Assembly: GCF_000328475.2 (NCBI RefSeq)
Contig: NC_026486.1
Span: forward strand, 310,001 to 374,000
Source of the DNA: Mycosarcoma maydis
Taxonomy: Eukaryota; Basidiomycota; Ustilaginomycetes; Ustilaginales
Length of the DNA stretch: 64,000 bases
Direction of reading: 5' to 3'
The notes below the pieces were generated by a model. The model did not search any database. It was not told where the DNA came from and worked only from the letters and a program-made list of their open reading frames with translations. The position numbers and the translations under genes were made by a program. Positions 1-10,295 of the stretch are shown one piece after another (positions within the stretch are counted from its first letter, which is position 1; every line of letters starts with the position of its first letter).

Positions 1-1616
1 GGTTGATCGACTTGTACGGACGTGATCGACTCAGCAGTGGCAGTGGTCGAAGCGTCTACGGCTGCTTCGCCCGGCTCTGCCGATGCCAAAGTCCGATGTG
101 CTTTGACTCGCTCAGCTTCGACCTGCGCCAGCGCCTTTTTGCGTTGCTCGTTTTCGACCAATTCGACAGCCAGACGTGCAGCATCGAGTGCCTTTCGCAA
201 GTCGCCAGTGGCCGCGGCGATCCTCTTGGCGAGTAGCTCGACTGCAGTAGGAGTAAACAGCGCGAGCGAGTCGTGCTCTGCGCATCGTTCAGCAGCGACA
301 GTCTCGTTGTCCTGATCATCGTAGCGTTCATACAGCGCAGAAAGCCTGTCACGAATCACCGAGACGATCTCATCGGCATCAAACGGACGAAAGTGCAGCA
401 AGGCTGGCGAAGCACCTTTGCTCGCCAGTAGCGGTACAAAGCGTTCGGTGAGGTCGAGCGAATTGGCGATACCAATCAGACCGCAAGCGGCACCTCCACG
501 AGCACCGCTGGTAGCAGCAGCAGCGTTAGACTTGCAAGTCCACGAGAAAATCTTGTAGAGGATGTTCTGATGAGCACGGCTCTGCAGCAGATGGTCCATC
601 TCGTCGAGAACGATGAGGATGCGCTGGTTACCGTCGCGGATCAAGGTCGACAGCGCCTGCTCGGCAAACGCGTCTGACTGCCCTTCAGCAGCGTTGGAGC
701 CGAGCGCCTGCAAAACCTTGGCAAAGATCAGACGTGGATGCGACAGCGTCATGCAATTCACAAACGCGACACGAGGCAAGCTGGGAGAGGTTGACGAGCA
801 AACCACGGTTTCAGAAAGACTGTTGAGAACGGAGCGAACGAGCGCTGTCTTTCCTGTTCCTGGCAGACCGCAGACGTAGAGGCAGGCGGCTTCGGCATCG
901 CCATCGAGCTCGACATTGAGACTGGCAGCTCTCTTGGGCGCCTCAGCAAAAAGACCAAACGTTGACTGCAAGAAGAGCTGGATGGCGACGCGCTCCGACT
1001 CGCGACCAACTACCTTGACGTGGTGTCCGCCGAGCTTGCAGATGGCAGCGTTGGTGATGGTGAGGCCCGCCTCAGTCTCAGCCGGATCGACACCAGCCGC
1101 GTATCGAAGCAGTGCTCTTGCATGTGCGTAGACGCTCGAGTACTTTTGCTGGCTTGCGGATTCGAGCAGCACAGATTTCACTGAGGCGGACACGTCGTGG
1201 TCAGAAGAGCAACAGGACGTGAGTGCAGAGGAACTCTCGGAGATGCTGTGAGTGTCAAACAGAGAGCTTTGCGCCGAATCTTGCGAGGAGACGGGAAAAT
1301 AGGATGTAGACTCTTCGTCAGCAATCCAGCTTGGTGTGTAGTGTGACGTGCTCGGACTGTCGAGCTGCTGCAATGACGAAGTGCGTCTGGGGGTAGGAGT
1401 CTTGAGCCGCATGCGAGAGAGAGGGCTGGTGGGGAGAGATGCGTCTTCAAGGTCAAAGTCGATGTCGTTGCGTGATCGCTTTCTGCTTGAAGCTGATAGA
1501 GCCGCAGATTGACGTGTGGGTGTGGTTGCCAGTGTGCTGCGAGTGCTGGGCGAAGAACTGAGAAGCACTTGATCTGAAGCGGTGCGTGCTAGGCGTCTCG
1601 AAGGTGTGCTCGGCAT
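1..1616 (-). CDS. CDC6: Cdc6/Orc1-family AAA+ ATPase (Cdc6-like), C-terminus cut off by the window edge
   Basis: This is a replication-licensing ATPase that loads the MCM helicase with ORC at origins in the nucleus. The reading frame starts at the ATG at 1616 (first residues MPSTPSRR) and stays open to base 3, giving about 538 residues with no stop. Walker A, GLPGTGKT, has its Lys near residue 256. Walker B is ILIVLDEMD with D338-E339. A sensor-1-like stretch, IGIANSLDLTERF, follows, as in Cdc6. The first 230 residues are Ser/Thr-rich and contain several S/T-P sites and basic patches (for example TPTPRR), typical of CDK control of Cdc6. There is no N-terminal BAH domain, which favours Cdc6 over Orc1. 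The winged-helix end lies outside the window. The family is certain; the Cdc6 versus Orc1 assignment is likely. Confidence 0.88.
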   Translation of the reverse strand, partial: MPSTPSRRLARTASDQVLLSSSPSTRSTLATTPTRQSAALSASSRKRSRNDIDFDLEDASLPTSPLSRMRLKTPTPRRTSSLQQLDSPSTSHYTPSWIADEESTSYFPVSSQDSAQSSLFDTHSISESSSALTSCCSSDHDVSASVKSVLLESASQQKYSSVYAHARALLRYAAGVDPAETEAGLTITNAAICKLGGHHVKVVGRESERVAIQLFLQSTFGLFAEAPKRAASLNVELDGDAEAACLYVCGLPGTGKTALVRSVLNSLSETVVCSSTSPSLPRVAFVNCMTLSHPRLIFAKVLQALGSNAAEGQSDAFAEQALSTLIRDGNQRILIVLDEMDHLLQSRAHQNILYKIFSWTCKSNAAAATSGARGGAACGLIGIANSLDLTERFVPLLASKGASPALLHFRPFDADEIVSVIRDRLSALYERYDDQDNETVAAERCAEHDSLALFTPTAVELLAKRIAAATGDLRKALDAARLAVELVENEQRKKALAQVEAERVKAHRTLASAEPGEAAVDASTTATAESITSVQVDQ

Positions 1617-2210
1617 GGTGAGAGCTGTGTTAAGCAAGAGAGATTGCCAACGCCGATGCAGTGCAGGGTATAGGCGCCAAAGAAAGGCAGAATTGTTGCA
1701 TGTAATGGTAGTAGAGAACAATCGAAGCCGGAACAAGAGGATGCAAAGGGAAGAAGGATGCAAATGGATAGTGAAGCAAGGCCAAGAAGAGGTAAGCATA
1801 AGAGAAAGGCAAGGGTCATGATCAGCCATCTGCTACAGTCGCACACTGTGTTTGGCGCGCCGGCAAAATATACTGAGAGAAATCGACTAGCTGTTGCTAA
1901 ATGTCGACGCGCAGTCGTGAGTCGTGAGTGTGCGTGTGACGCGTAAATTGGCGCGTCGTGGGTGTGGATCACGAATGACTGCCACACTCGTGACTGTAAA
2001 CTGGCATGTGGAATTCTGTGCTTTTGCTTGCGCCAAAGTCACAAGAAGGAACAACCGTGAATTACAGAATCACGAATCGTGAACCACAGAATGTGAATCT
2101 GTGAATTGGGAATCCTTCTGAAAATTCGTAATTCGTGATTGTGACTGTAGAGAGCGAGCCGAGTTTGCCTTGCCTCTCTGCACTAGATCGATCGACAATC
2201 GTGAATGCAA
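1617..2210. promoter_or_regulatory. Spacer between the KEN-box gene and Cdc6
   Basis: About 600 bp separates two genes on the same strand, so it should hold the 3' end of the KEN-box gene and the Cdc6 promoter. Several heptamer copies of the TCACGA type occur around 1915-2130 (GTGAATCGTG-like runs). No supportable coding sequence was seen. Confidence 0.5.
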
Positions 2211-3057
2211 CTAGTCTTGTTGCGCAGAGCCGACAATCTTGAGGCAAGCTGCAAGTTACTAGTGCTAACTTATATGGAAAGAGACGCTGCCACGCCCAGA
2301 AGCTCGGTAATGGCGTCTGGGCCATACGCGCACAAACATGTATCGTATTGGTCGCTACTTTAAGGCGGAAAGGACAAGACTTACCTGAAGATGCGGAGAG
2401 GTCCGAGGTGGTAGAGCTACGGCTGAGGCGACGAGGTGCTGTGAAAGTCTGTCGCTCCATGAGACTGCTACGTCGAGACGAGGTGGTGGAGGTGGTACGA
2501 CGAATCGCATCTTCTTGCTGCGCATCACGAGCTTCGCTGTCCAGCACGTCTTGTGAGGCACAGCGAAAGGGAGCGATGTTCTCCTTGTTGCTGTCGTCGG
2601 GTCGATCAGCGGTTGAAGAAATGGAAGAGCATCCCCCTATTCTACGCGAACGGCTGGATCCGTCGTTCTCATCGTCGGAAGAATCGCCCAGATCAGAGCT
2701 GCCCAGAATCGAGCGTCGCGATGAGGTGGACGACCGAGACGAGAATCGGCTGCTACCTCCTCGCACGTATCGCGGTCTGGACGGCGTCGAATCGGTAGAA
2801 GCCAGAGTCGGGGTCGAAGCGGTGGAGCAACAAGATGTGCGCTTGCTGGCGGATTGTTGAACGTTGAGTTGACCAAGGGCGCCAGCCACAAGAGCACCAG
2901 TCGCGCTGCCCAGACTCGTGCTGCTAGATGAGGCGAGCTTTGCCTGCGACTTGAGCGCCATGACGTCGTCGTTGGCTGATTGATCCATCGCGCTTGGCGC
3001 CGACTGTCGTTGTGAGCGCGTTCGCAAACGTGCCGAAAGTGCTCTGGTGAGCGGCAT
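2211..3057 (-). CDS. Small Ser-rich protein with a KEN box, function unknown
   Basis: I do not recognise this family. The first ATG in the coding frame is at 3057 (MPLTRALSARLRTRS). The frame is Ser/Arg/Thr-rich and apparently disordered. It contains NKENIAPF with K158-E159-N160, a match to the APC/C KEN degron, and several RRxS-type phosphosite candidates. A strong donor, CAG|GTAAGT, lies at 2385/2384. Joining it to the acceptor TTGCAG at 2249 removes 136 nt (2249-2384), keeps the phase and ends at a TAG at 2213-2211, giving about 237 residues. Without splicing the frame runs on to 2062, but that tail is low-complexity, repeat-derived sequence. A further intron in the leader (AAAG|GTACGA near 3125) is possible. 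The gene lies upstream of Cdc6 on the same strand. A cell-cycle role is inferred only from the degron and the neighbour. Confidence 0.55.
2249..2384 (-). other. Predicted spliceosomal intron in the KEN-box gene
   Basis: The donor is CAG|GTAAGT and the acceptor TTGCAG, 136 nt apart, interrupting a codon after its first base. The downstream exon adds 12 residues before an in-frame TAG. This is predicted by eye only. Confidence 0.45.
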
Positions 3058-5118
3058 GATGGAATCGCGGGTTGCTGGTTGCACCTGCTAGCGCTGCGAT
3101 AAAGAATGGGAGCGAGCGTCGTACCTTTGCTGGCTGCTGAACTGGCACCGTTTGCGACGATGCCGAATCTGCCTGGTCGCTTGGACTGCAAGTGAAAGCA
3201 GCGGTGAAGAATGTGTGGAGAAGGCGAATGGAAAGAACAGTCAAGGGAGTGGCGTACTGAAAGTGCGGAGCAGAAGAAGAGGAGGAGGAGGAGAGCCTAT
3301 CGTACCACACTCGAGTGAGCTTGCTCTCCCTTACACCGCAGAGACAGGGCTGGCGGCTGTTCACAAGGGTCCAAGCTTGCTCGCTCTGTTCATCTATCTA
3401 CTCGTGTGCTTGGAACAGCTCATGAATCTAACTTGACCTTTCTGGACCTCTTTGTGTGCGTGTTCGTGGCTCTAGCGAGCTGTCGAGATTTTCGCGTAAA
3501 TTGACAACGCCATTTCGTGCACCAAAGCTCACGCGTCAGCCGCACGAAAGGCCTTTCTTTTCGAACTACAAGAAAGGTTGAGCAGGTCGACATCTCAGCA
3601 GCGCACGGCGGAGCAAAGCGCTGTCCACACGCTCGGCGGCGCTCCATTATCCATTCACGATTCACGATTCACGATTCGCGATTCACGATTTGGAATGAAG
3701 TCAAGAGCAGAAGCGCGTTCGGATGGTGTGGCTCGGCAGTACATGATTGGACGGAGGACGCCTTTTCGAGTGGGGCCTTCGGGAGGCAAACTCATAAACC
3801 TTGTGGAGACGAGACAGGTAACCAACGTACGAATCTTATTGCGAGAAGCTCTCTCTGTGCGACCAATCATGAATGATTCATGAATCATTCACGATTCGTG
3901 ATTTTCAAGAGGAGGACGCAAACTCGCGAGGTAGACCTACCACTTTCGGCGAGAGAAGCGAGCAGCAAAGCAAGCATACCTTGATACGCGCGAGATGGCT
4001 GCATTTTGTGATTCAAGATGCCCAGAAAAGAAATCGTGAATCGTAAATGCCATTCACGATGCCATTCACTGATCAGACCTGTGCAAACGAACATTTGGAG
4101 CCGGACATGAGAGCACAGGTTTCTGCTTGCTGCTGCTGCTGCTTAAGTGATGTCACATTTCACAATTGTCAATACGTTTGTGCACAGCGATTCACGATTC
4201 ATGATTTGGTGATGTGGATTTTCGACTCGTGGCTCTTCTTGTTCGCTCGCTGTGATCTCTCGGGGAGAAGAGCTTCTTACGAAAATCGTCGATTGATGAA
4301 TTACAGTAAGTTACTCATGAAAAGGTTGGGTTGATTCGTGATTCGTGATTCATGAACGGACGCGTTGCTTACCCGTGCGTGGTGTTGCGCTGTGAGCGCT
4401 GAACGGGGTTTGATCGCGTAGGTGAACTCGCGTTTGCTCTTTCGGCCGCCAAATTGGGCAGAGCCATAGGCAGGCGAATCATTCCGATTCCCACTCACGA
4501 CTTATCGCCATCGCCTCCTCGCCCGTGAGAACCGGAATTGTGAATCGTGAATTGTGAATTCATCAGCGGGTTTGCTTTTTCCGCACCGGATGTCTCCATC
4601 CTCCTCCTCCTCGTGTTTGTGTTCGTGCTCGTATCGCTCTTCGCTCGGTGCTTTTCTCTGCACGTCCCACCTCGATGCATCCACCGAACCCGCTTTTGGC
4701 TCGCAGCGCATCTTACAAGCTTGGAGCATACCAAATCGGCTCGTTTCTTTCGCTTCTTACCGTCGTCACACCGAGGTAGAGGTTCCTTTTGACCATCACC
4801 CTGCGCAAATCGCTCGCTTCTTGACCGCTGCCACACGCAAGCTTTCCCGACGCTAACTGCAGGTCTCTAGCTCAGTCGTGGTCCATCAGAAAAACGGCGC
4901 TTACTTCGCTCGATTGCCTATTTCACTGCTGCGCATCAAAAAGCATCTCTCTTGCGCTTACCAACACTCGAGTGCCTACTAACTACAGTAACAATAAACA
5001 ATTCAATAGCTGTATCGACATCGACCGAGCTAATTAAAAGCCGCTCTTGAACGGATCACCTTCCGAGACATTCTGCTCCAACACGACCATCACACTTTCG
5101 CTCTCGGACAAGCTCGCA
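3058..5118. repeat. 2-kb spacer with dispersed TTCACGA heptamers
   Basis: This gap lies between two divergent genes (KEN-box gene and MDV1-like). It holds clusters of the heptamer: five near-perfect consecutive units at about 3654-3690, more near 3880-3900, 4040-4060, 4190-4205 and 4330-4355, and others near 4535-4560. Open frames here are short or are translated repeats. No gene is supported. The last 250 bp before 5119 are pyrimidine-rich and probably MDV1 leader. Confidence 0.6.
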
Positions 5119-7563
5119 ATGAGCTACAGTCCGCTGCTCGGCGCTGATCGGCGAGCTGGAGAACCCAGCTCCGGCCTTGCATCGTCCACCTCGATCCGCG
5201 ACACGCTTTCAGGCGCTCTCAACTCTACAAAGGCCTATCTGCAACCGTTTACGCCCGCTTCTCCCTATCTCGGCTCGAACGGTGTCAACGGCCACAATGA
5301 GCCTAGCCGTCTGCTTTCCGACGTTGCGCCTCAACTCATGACGACCCGCATGATGGCGGCGGTCACCAATTCTAACACCGCCCTCGGCCTTACACCCGAT
5401 GGTCAGCGCCGAGCACGTCTGCTGCTCACCCCCGGTTTCTCCATCACCAGCCCCGCTCGTTCCCTTGTTCGTATCGGCGGCTCGCTCATCCAGTCTGGGA
5501 TTGGACGAGGGCCCATGAACGGCATCACATCCAACGAACTTTTCGTACTCGAGGAAAGTGATCGCATCCTTGCAACAGCAGCGCGCGATCTCGATTTGGA
5601 AGCTAACGCTGATGCGCAGCTTGGTGCTAGGAGCGCTATCGAGGCGTCCAAGTCGAAAGCAGCAGAACCCAGCGTCTCGCTCCTTCGAGGTTTCCAAGCG
5701 ACAATACCCAGCTCCACCGAAGGACGCCAACGTCGCAGACGTGTTCGTGCCCTCGCTAGTGGCTTCGAAGATGGTCCCGAAGGTCCCACTAAACTTGGCC
5801 TCAAGGCGATGGGCGATAAAGCGCGCGGTCTCATGGTAGAAGGCGTCGATGCAGAGCCTGTTTCGGCCTTCCAGGCACGTGAGCAGCGTCATGCACGCAG
5901 AAATCAAGCCAGTCGTATCCTTTCCAGAGCTAAAGAGGGTAGCCGCTCGTCCGCCATCCAACTAGAAGAGCTCGAAAGGCAGCTGCGAGAGATCGAACGC
6001 GAGCAAGGCGACGTTGGCGTCAGGCGCTCGCTCATCGATTCCGAGATGGCCGCCGTGGATGACAAGATCAAAGTGCTCGAAAACATCAAGGCTGGTCTGC
6101 ACAAAAAATTGCTCGGTCTGCGCGAAGAGGAGCTCGAGCTGAACGACGAGCACGAGGGAGTGGGCGAGCTCCTGGCGGTTCAAAAACATCTGCGCGCCAT
6201 GCCAGGCGGTCCGGCTGCTGCCGCCAACGCTGCCGCCTCGGGAGGCGCTACCACCAGCCAGGGCAGCAGTCGTCGGCGCAAAGGTCCTCTGTTCATGCCT
6301 TCCGAACACGACGAGCTGCCATCCGGCGTAGCTTTCATGACGCTCGCTGACCACTCGGCTCCCATCACCTCGCTCGACTTTACAGAGCCGTACGGAACCT
6401 TGGTGTCGGCATCGCTCGACGAGACGGTGCGAGTGTGGGACTTGGCATCTGGCGAAGAGGTCGGAAGATTGCGTGGCCACGTGGGCACGGTCAAGTGCCT
6501 GCAGGTCGAAGACGAGGTGTGCATCACCGGCGGCTCCGACCACTCGATCCGCATCTGGGACCTCACCAAGGTGGAAAACTTTGAGGCCAGACTCACCATG
6601 ACAGCTTCCGGTGAACTTCGAGCACGCAGAAGATCACCTGACCTCAACCGCAGCCCTCCACCCGTCGCAGACGAGAGCATGGACAGCATCAAGATCCGCG
6701 ACGGCGATACGACTGCAGGAGACGGCGATGAGGAGGAGGTACGCGACGAGTTTGACCCCTGCGTCAAGAGGCTGGAAGGACACAGCAAATCGGTGACGTC
6801 GCTCTACTTTGACGACAATTGCTTGGTCACAGGTGCCTCGGACAAGACGCTGCGACAATGGGATCTTAACACCGGTCAGTGTGTGCTCACCATGGACATT
6901 CTGTGGGCCATTTCCAACCCGACATCGTCGCAAGCCATTTCACAGTCCGAATTTGGGTTTCCCGAGTCGCCATCACGCAAAGCATCATCGTCTTCCATCC
7001 TGGGCGCGACTCGTCCGGACCTGTCGTCGCGCGATTCGTTCTCGGTGCTCAATAACCTCTCGGGTGCCTTTTCCTACCCTACCCCACCCTACGCAGATGG
7101 CAGTTGGGAGATGTACCAGGACTTTGTCGGTGGCGTTCAGTTTTGGGGCTATGCACTCGCCAGTGGTTCCGGAGATGGAGGTGTACGCATGTGGGATATG
7201 CGGACTGGTCAAGCGCACCGTACACTTCTCGGCCATACGGCACCCGTCACATGCCTGCAGTTTGACGAACATCATATCATTTCGGGCAGCTTGGACAAGT
7301 CGATACGCATCTGGGATCTGCGTATGGGCAGCATCTCAGACACCGTCCGGTACGAGCACCCGGTCACAGCCCTCCAATTTGACTCTCGCAAGATCCTCGC
7401 GGCAACCGGCGAGAATGGCGTCAAGTTGTTCAACCGTACCACGCTACAACACGGTTCGCTGACGCTCAATGGCCATACATCGCCCGTCGAACGGCTCAGG
7501 TATATGGATCGGTACGCTGTTTCAGGTGGCAAGGACTGTGTTGTCAAGATTTGGGCTCTCTAG
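5119..7563 (+). CDS. MDV1: Mdv1/Caf4-like mitochondrial-division WD40 protein
   Basis: The family links the outer-membrane anchor Fis1 to the dynamin Dnm1 on mitochondria and promotes fission. The ATG at 5119 (MSYSPLLGADRR) gives 814 residues. A non-ATG in-frame extension upstream has no support. The N-terminal third should hold the Fis1-binding region. Residues about 280-361 form a charged coiled coil (LEELERQLREIEREQ onward), the expected dimerisation segment. From about residue 405 to the end, seven WD40 blades can be counted, with typical GH...WD ends such as TVRVWDL, SIRIWDL, TLRQWDL and KIWAL. A long insert (about residues 600-670) separates blades 3 and 4. The order coiled coil then seven blades matches Mdv1. 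Caf4 is its paralogue in budding yeast, so one gene may do both jobs here. Confidence 0.88.
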   Translation: MSYSPLLGADRRAGEPSSGLASSTSIRDTLSGALNSTKAYLQPFTPASPYLGSNGVNGHNEPSRLLSDVAPQLMTTRMMAAVTNSNTALGLTPDGQRRARLLLTPGFSITSPARSLVRIGGSLIQSGIGRGPMNGITSNELFVLEESDRILATAARDLDLEANADAQLGARSAIEASKSKAAEPSVSLLRGFQATIPSSTEGRQRRRRVRALASGFEDGPEGPTKLGLKAMGDKARGLMVEGVDAEPVSAFQAREQRHARRNQASRILSRAKEGSRSSAIQLEELERQLREIEREQGDVGVRRSLIDSEMAAVDDKIKVLENIKAGLHKKLLGLREEELELNDEHEGVGELLAVQKHLRAMPGGPAAAANAAASGGATTSQGSSRRRKGPLFMPSEHDELPSGVAFMTLADHSAPITSLDFTEPYGTLVSASLDETVRVWDLASGEEVGRLRGHVGTVKCLQVEDEVCITGGSDHSIRIWDLTKVENFEARLTMTASGELRARRRSPDLNRSPPPVADESMDSIKIRDGDTTAGDGDEEEVRDEFDPCVKRLEGHSKSVTSLYFDDNCLVTGASDKTLRQWDLNTGQCVLTMDILWAISNPTSSQAISQSEFGFPESPSRKASSSSILGATRPDLSSRDSFSVLNNLSGAFSYPTPPYADGSWEMYQDFVGGVQFWGYALASGSGDGGVRMWDMRTGQAHRTLLGHTAPVTCLQFDEHHIISGSLDKSIRIWDLRMGSISDTVRYEHPVTALQFDSRKILAATGENGVKLFNRTTLQHGSLTLNGHTSPVERLRYMDRYAVSGGKDCVVKIWAL

Positions 7564-8906
7564 AGAGCGGAGGTTGGTATGAGGGTGTAGGATACTATTT
7601 GTATTTGCCGCTCGCGAGATCTACATGCAATTCATGCTGTCGGCGATGTTTACCTTCTGGAATTATCATTCGCACTACCGACTGCGATTCCGGGCGGATG
7701 TCTTTCATTGAGAGTGTTCACAGATGACGTTTGGGGGAGGCGCATGTCCAAAAGGCTTGACTTTGCCTTTACAGCTAGAAGCGTCAGCACACGACAGAGG
7801 GAGAGAAGGCCGAGAACGTGTAACAGACCGTATCATGTTTCGCACTGTGTAAAAGCTCGTGCACCGGCGCTTGCACCGACCATGCTGCTGCTGCGGTGGT
7901 ACTGGTCGAAGGATCTTGGGACCAAAGCTCGTGAACTTCAGACTGAGACCTTGCGGAGTAAATCGTGAATCACAAATGAAGTACGCGCAGGCGCAGGCGC
8001 AGGTTCGCGGCGGAACAGAAATTGCTGTTACACCGGCACCATGTGTTTCTGTGTGAACAGACGTGAGAGCGACTTCAGGAAATAGGGGGAAGTTAGCGAT
8101 ACTCGTGACTCGTGACTTTGGCGAGCAGGCGGAAAGAGAGGGGTTGAAAAGGCGATTCACGATTCGTGAATTGCGAAAACAGGGTTTGCAGCGACTCGAT
8201 TACAGAATCGTGAATTCGTGAATCACGTATCAACCAAACATTCACGATTCGTGATTCAAGGTCCGCAAGCCAGCCAGCCAGCCAGCCAGTCAACCAGCAG
8301 AGACACCGACGACAATTTAAAACATCATTTCGCTAAAATTCTCAGAACAAAATGCAGCAGCCAGCAGCAATCGTGCTCGGCGTTGCAGATCCTATCACGT
8401 ATACGACAGGAGAGCGAAACACGACTCTGCGTTTCACTGTGCTTGACTGTGCTGTGCTGTGGGCGCTTTCCAACCTGCACGCACAAAATCGTCGGAATCC
8501 ACAGCCAACACAGAACACATCTCTCGACGATCGCGAGTTTTGGTCTCGCCAGCCAACGAATCAAGTTCCTCATGCCGCTTTCCATCTTTTACAGCTCTGA
8601 TCATCCTCATCTCTCATCCTGATCCTATCGACAAATAAGTAGCATCGCGACGTACTTGGAGAAACGCTGACACGGCTGCTACTGCTCATTCCTAACTCGT
8701 AGCTCAGCGTACAACCGTACACGACATCATCGTGGTTCTATATCCCACCGCCGACGACGTTCAAGTGCTCAAGTGCAACGACTCTGAGTACGACGCAAAC
8801 AATCACTGCCCCCCTTGTCGGCATCATTCAGCTTTATTACGTTCTCAAGGTGTTTCAACGGAATCAGACGTGATACGCCTCGATCCAAGGCTCGATCGAC
8901 ACAACA
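7564..8906. promoter_or_regulatory. 1.3-kb spacer upstream of CHS7
   Basis: This spacer holds the MDV1-like 3' end and the CHS7 promoter and leader. Heptamer copies (attcacgattcgtgaat-like) cluster at about 8150-8260. A GCCA tetranucleotide run occupies 8268-8289. The remainder shows no coding signal. Confidence 0.5.
8268..8289. repeat. GCCA tetranucleotide microsatellite
   Basis: Just over five uninterrupted AGCC units lie directly after a heptamer cluster in the CHS7 upstream region. It is a simple-sequence repeat only. Confidence 0.8.
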
Positions 8907-9947
8907 ATGGGGTTCTCGTTTGGCTCGTACGCGTCGATCTGCGATGAGATCTCCATGGTGGTCTGCCCGTTGCTGGGCAGTTCCGGCCTGGGACTCGAAC
9001 CCGTCTGCTACTCGCGCAATGTCGAGATCAACAAAACCATCATTTTCCAGCCCGCCACATGCTTCATCCACATCGCCGCGCTCATCATGACTGCGATCAT
9101 GGTCTACCACATTCGCTCCAAGTACACGGCGGTAGGACGTAAGGAGATCGTCCTGTTTTTCTATCTCTACGCGCTTTCCGAGGTGCTCGTCATTTTTTTG
9201 GATTCGGCCATCATTCCGACGTACTCGGCAGCGTATCTGTACCTTACCAGCGTGTACGTGGGCTTCAAGACGGCCATCTTTTGGTGTCTGTTGATCAACG
9301 GCTTTGTCGGATTCCAGTTTGCCGAGGATGGCACGCCCAAGAGCTTGTGGTTCTTGAGGCTGAGCTCTCTGCTTCTGTTCGGAGTCGGACTGTTTGTTTC
9401 GCTGGCGACGTTCAAGGGCATTGCAGGAATGTCGCCCACCAAGCAAACCGGGTTGTGGATCGTCGAACTCATCTTCCCGTTGGCATGCGTGCTCATCTAC
9501 ACCGTATCTCAGGTGCTCTTGGTGCTGCGAACATTGGACGACCGATGGCCGCTGGGCGATATTACGTTCGGATTGTTCTTCTTCGCCTCGGGGTTGATCT
9601 TGATGTATGGATTCGGAAAGGAAGTGTGCAGAGCGGTCAAGCATTACATCGACGGAACGTTCTTCGGCTCTTTGTGCATGTTGCTGGCGGTGATGATGGT
9701 ATACAAGTACTGGGACAGCATTACCAAGGAGGACCTCGAGTTCAGTGTCGGCAGCAAGCAGAGCGTTTGGGAGGTTAAGGATCCGTTGATCGGCGGTGGC
9801 GGCAGCAGCGAAGGTGGCGACGGCGACAGGTTGGGCGGTGGCGGTGTTGATTGGGCGAGAGGAAGTAGCCCAAGCAGATTCGGCGGTCAGTCGCCGTTGG
9901 GCAAGAGTGGAATGGGGTATCCGCCCGTGGCGAACTACTCACACTGA
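8907..9947 (+). CDS. CHS7: Chitin synthase export chaperone Chs7
   Basis: This endoplasmic-reticulum membrane chaperone is needed for class-IV-type chitin synthase (Chs3) folding and exit. The ATG at 8907 gives 346 residues, close to the family length. The start [16 protein letters not shown] and the Cys-rich lumenal segment (VCPLLGSS...PVCYSRN) are typical. Six to seven hydrophobic helices follow, among them [13 protein letters not shown], [18 protein letters not shown], [13 protein letters not shown], [15 protein letters not shown] and [20 protein letters not shown] segments. The tail after about residue 290 is Gly/Ser-rich, hydrophilic and probably cytosolic. It converges with the ASNSD1-like gene. 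The call is firm at family level. Confidence 0.93.
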   Translation: MGFSFGSYASICDEISMVVCPLLGSSGLGLEPVCYSRNVEINKTIIFQPATCFIHIAALIMTAIMVYHIRSKYTAVGRKEIVLFFYLYALSEVLVIFLDSAIIPTYSAAYLYLTSVYVGFKTAIFWCLLINGFVGFQFAEDGTPKSLWFLRLSSLLLFGVGLFVSLATFKGIAGMSPTKQTGLWIVELIFPLACVLIYTVSQVLLVLRTLDDRWPLGDITFGLFFFASGLILMYGFGKEVCRAVKHYIDGTFFGSLCMLLAVMMVYKYWDSITKEDLEFSVGSKQSVWEVKDPLIGGGGSSEGGDGDRLGGGGVDWARGSSPSRFGGQSPLGKSGMGYPPVANYSH

Positions 9948-10295
9948 GCACAAGACTGTCGACGAATAGTCTCGATGTGGGACGCCGCGGCGACATCGCC
10001 CCCCGCTCTCTCTCTCTCTTTTCTGTTTTCAAGTATTTGCGATCGGGAGCGCTTCCGATCATTCATACGCACACACCGCATTCACACTCTTTTCTTTGCA
10101 CTTTGCACTTTGCGCTGTCTCGCTTTCGCTTTTCCTTTCTTGTTTCATATCGCAATCGTGGACATTTTCTATTCTCCATCAGTAGAGCTGCGTGTGCCGA
10201 TCGAGTTGGGGGAGATCGTGGCCGACGGTGACACGGGCGAAGGTATCGAGTGTAGCGAAGATGGTATATGATTGTGGGTGTTCTAGTCCAAGTGG
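9948..10295. other. Convergent 3' spacer with a CT microsatellite
   Basis: About 350 bp lies between the stop codons of two converging genes. A (CT)n run occurs at about 10004-10018. No coding sequence or other element was seen. Confidence 0.6.

Noticed and set aside
8980..9003. Word resembling a reversed tRNA T-arm (GGGACTCGAACCC)
   Set aside because: It is inside the CHS7 coding sequence and has no other tRNA elements at the right distances.
8769..9644. 291-codon minus-strand frame opposite CHS7
   Set aside because: It overlaps a clearly identified CHS7 gene and is Gln/Glu/Arg-rich without any family match.
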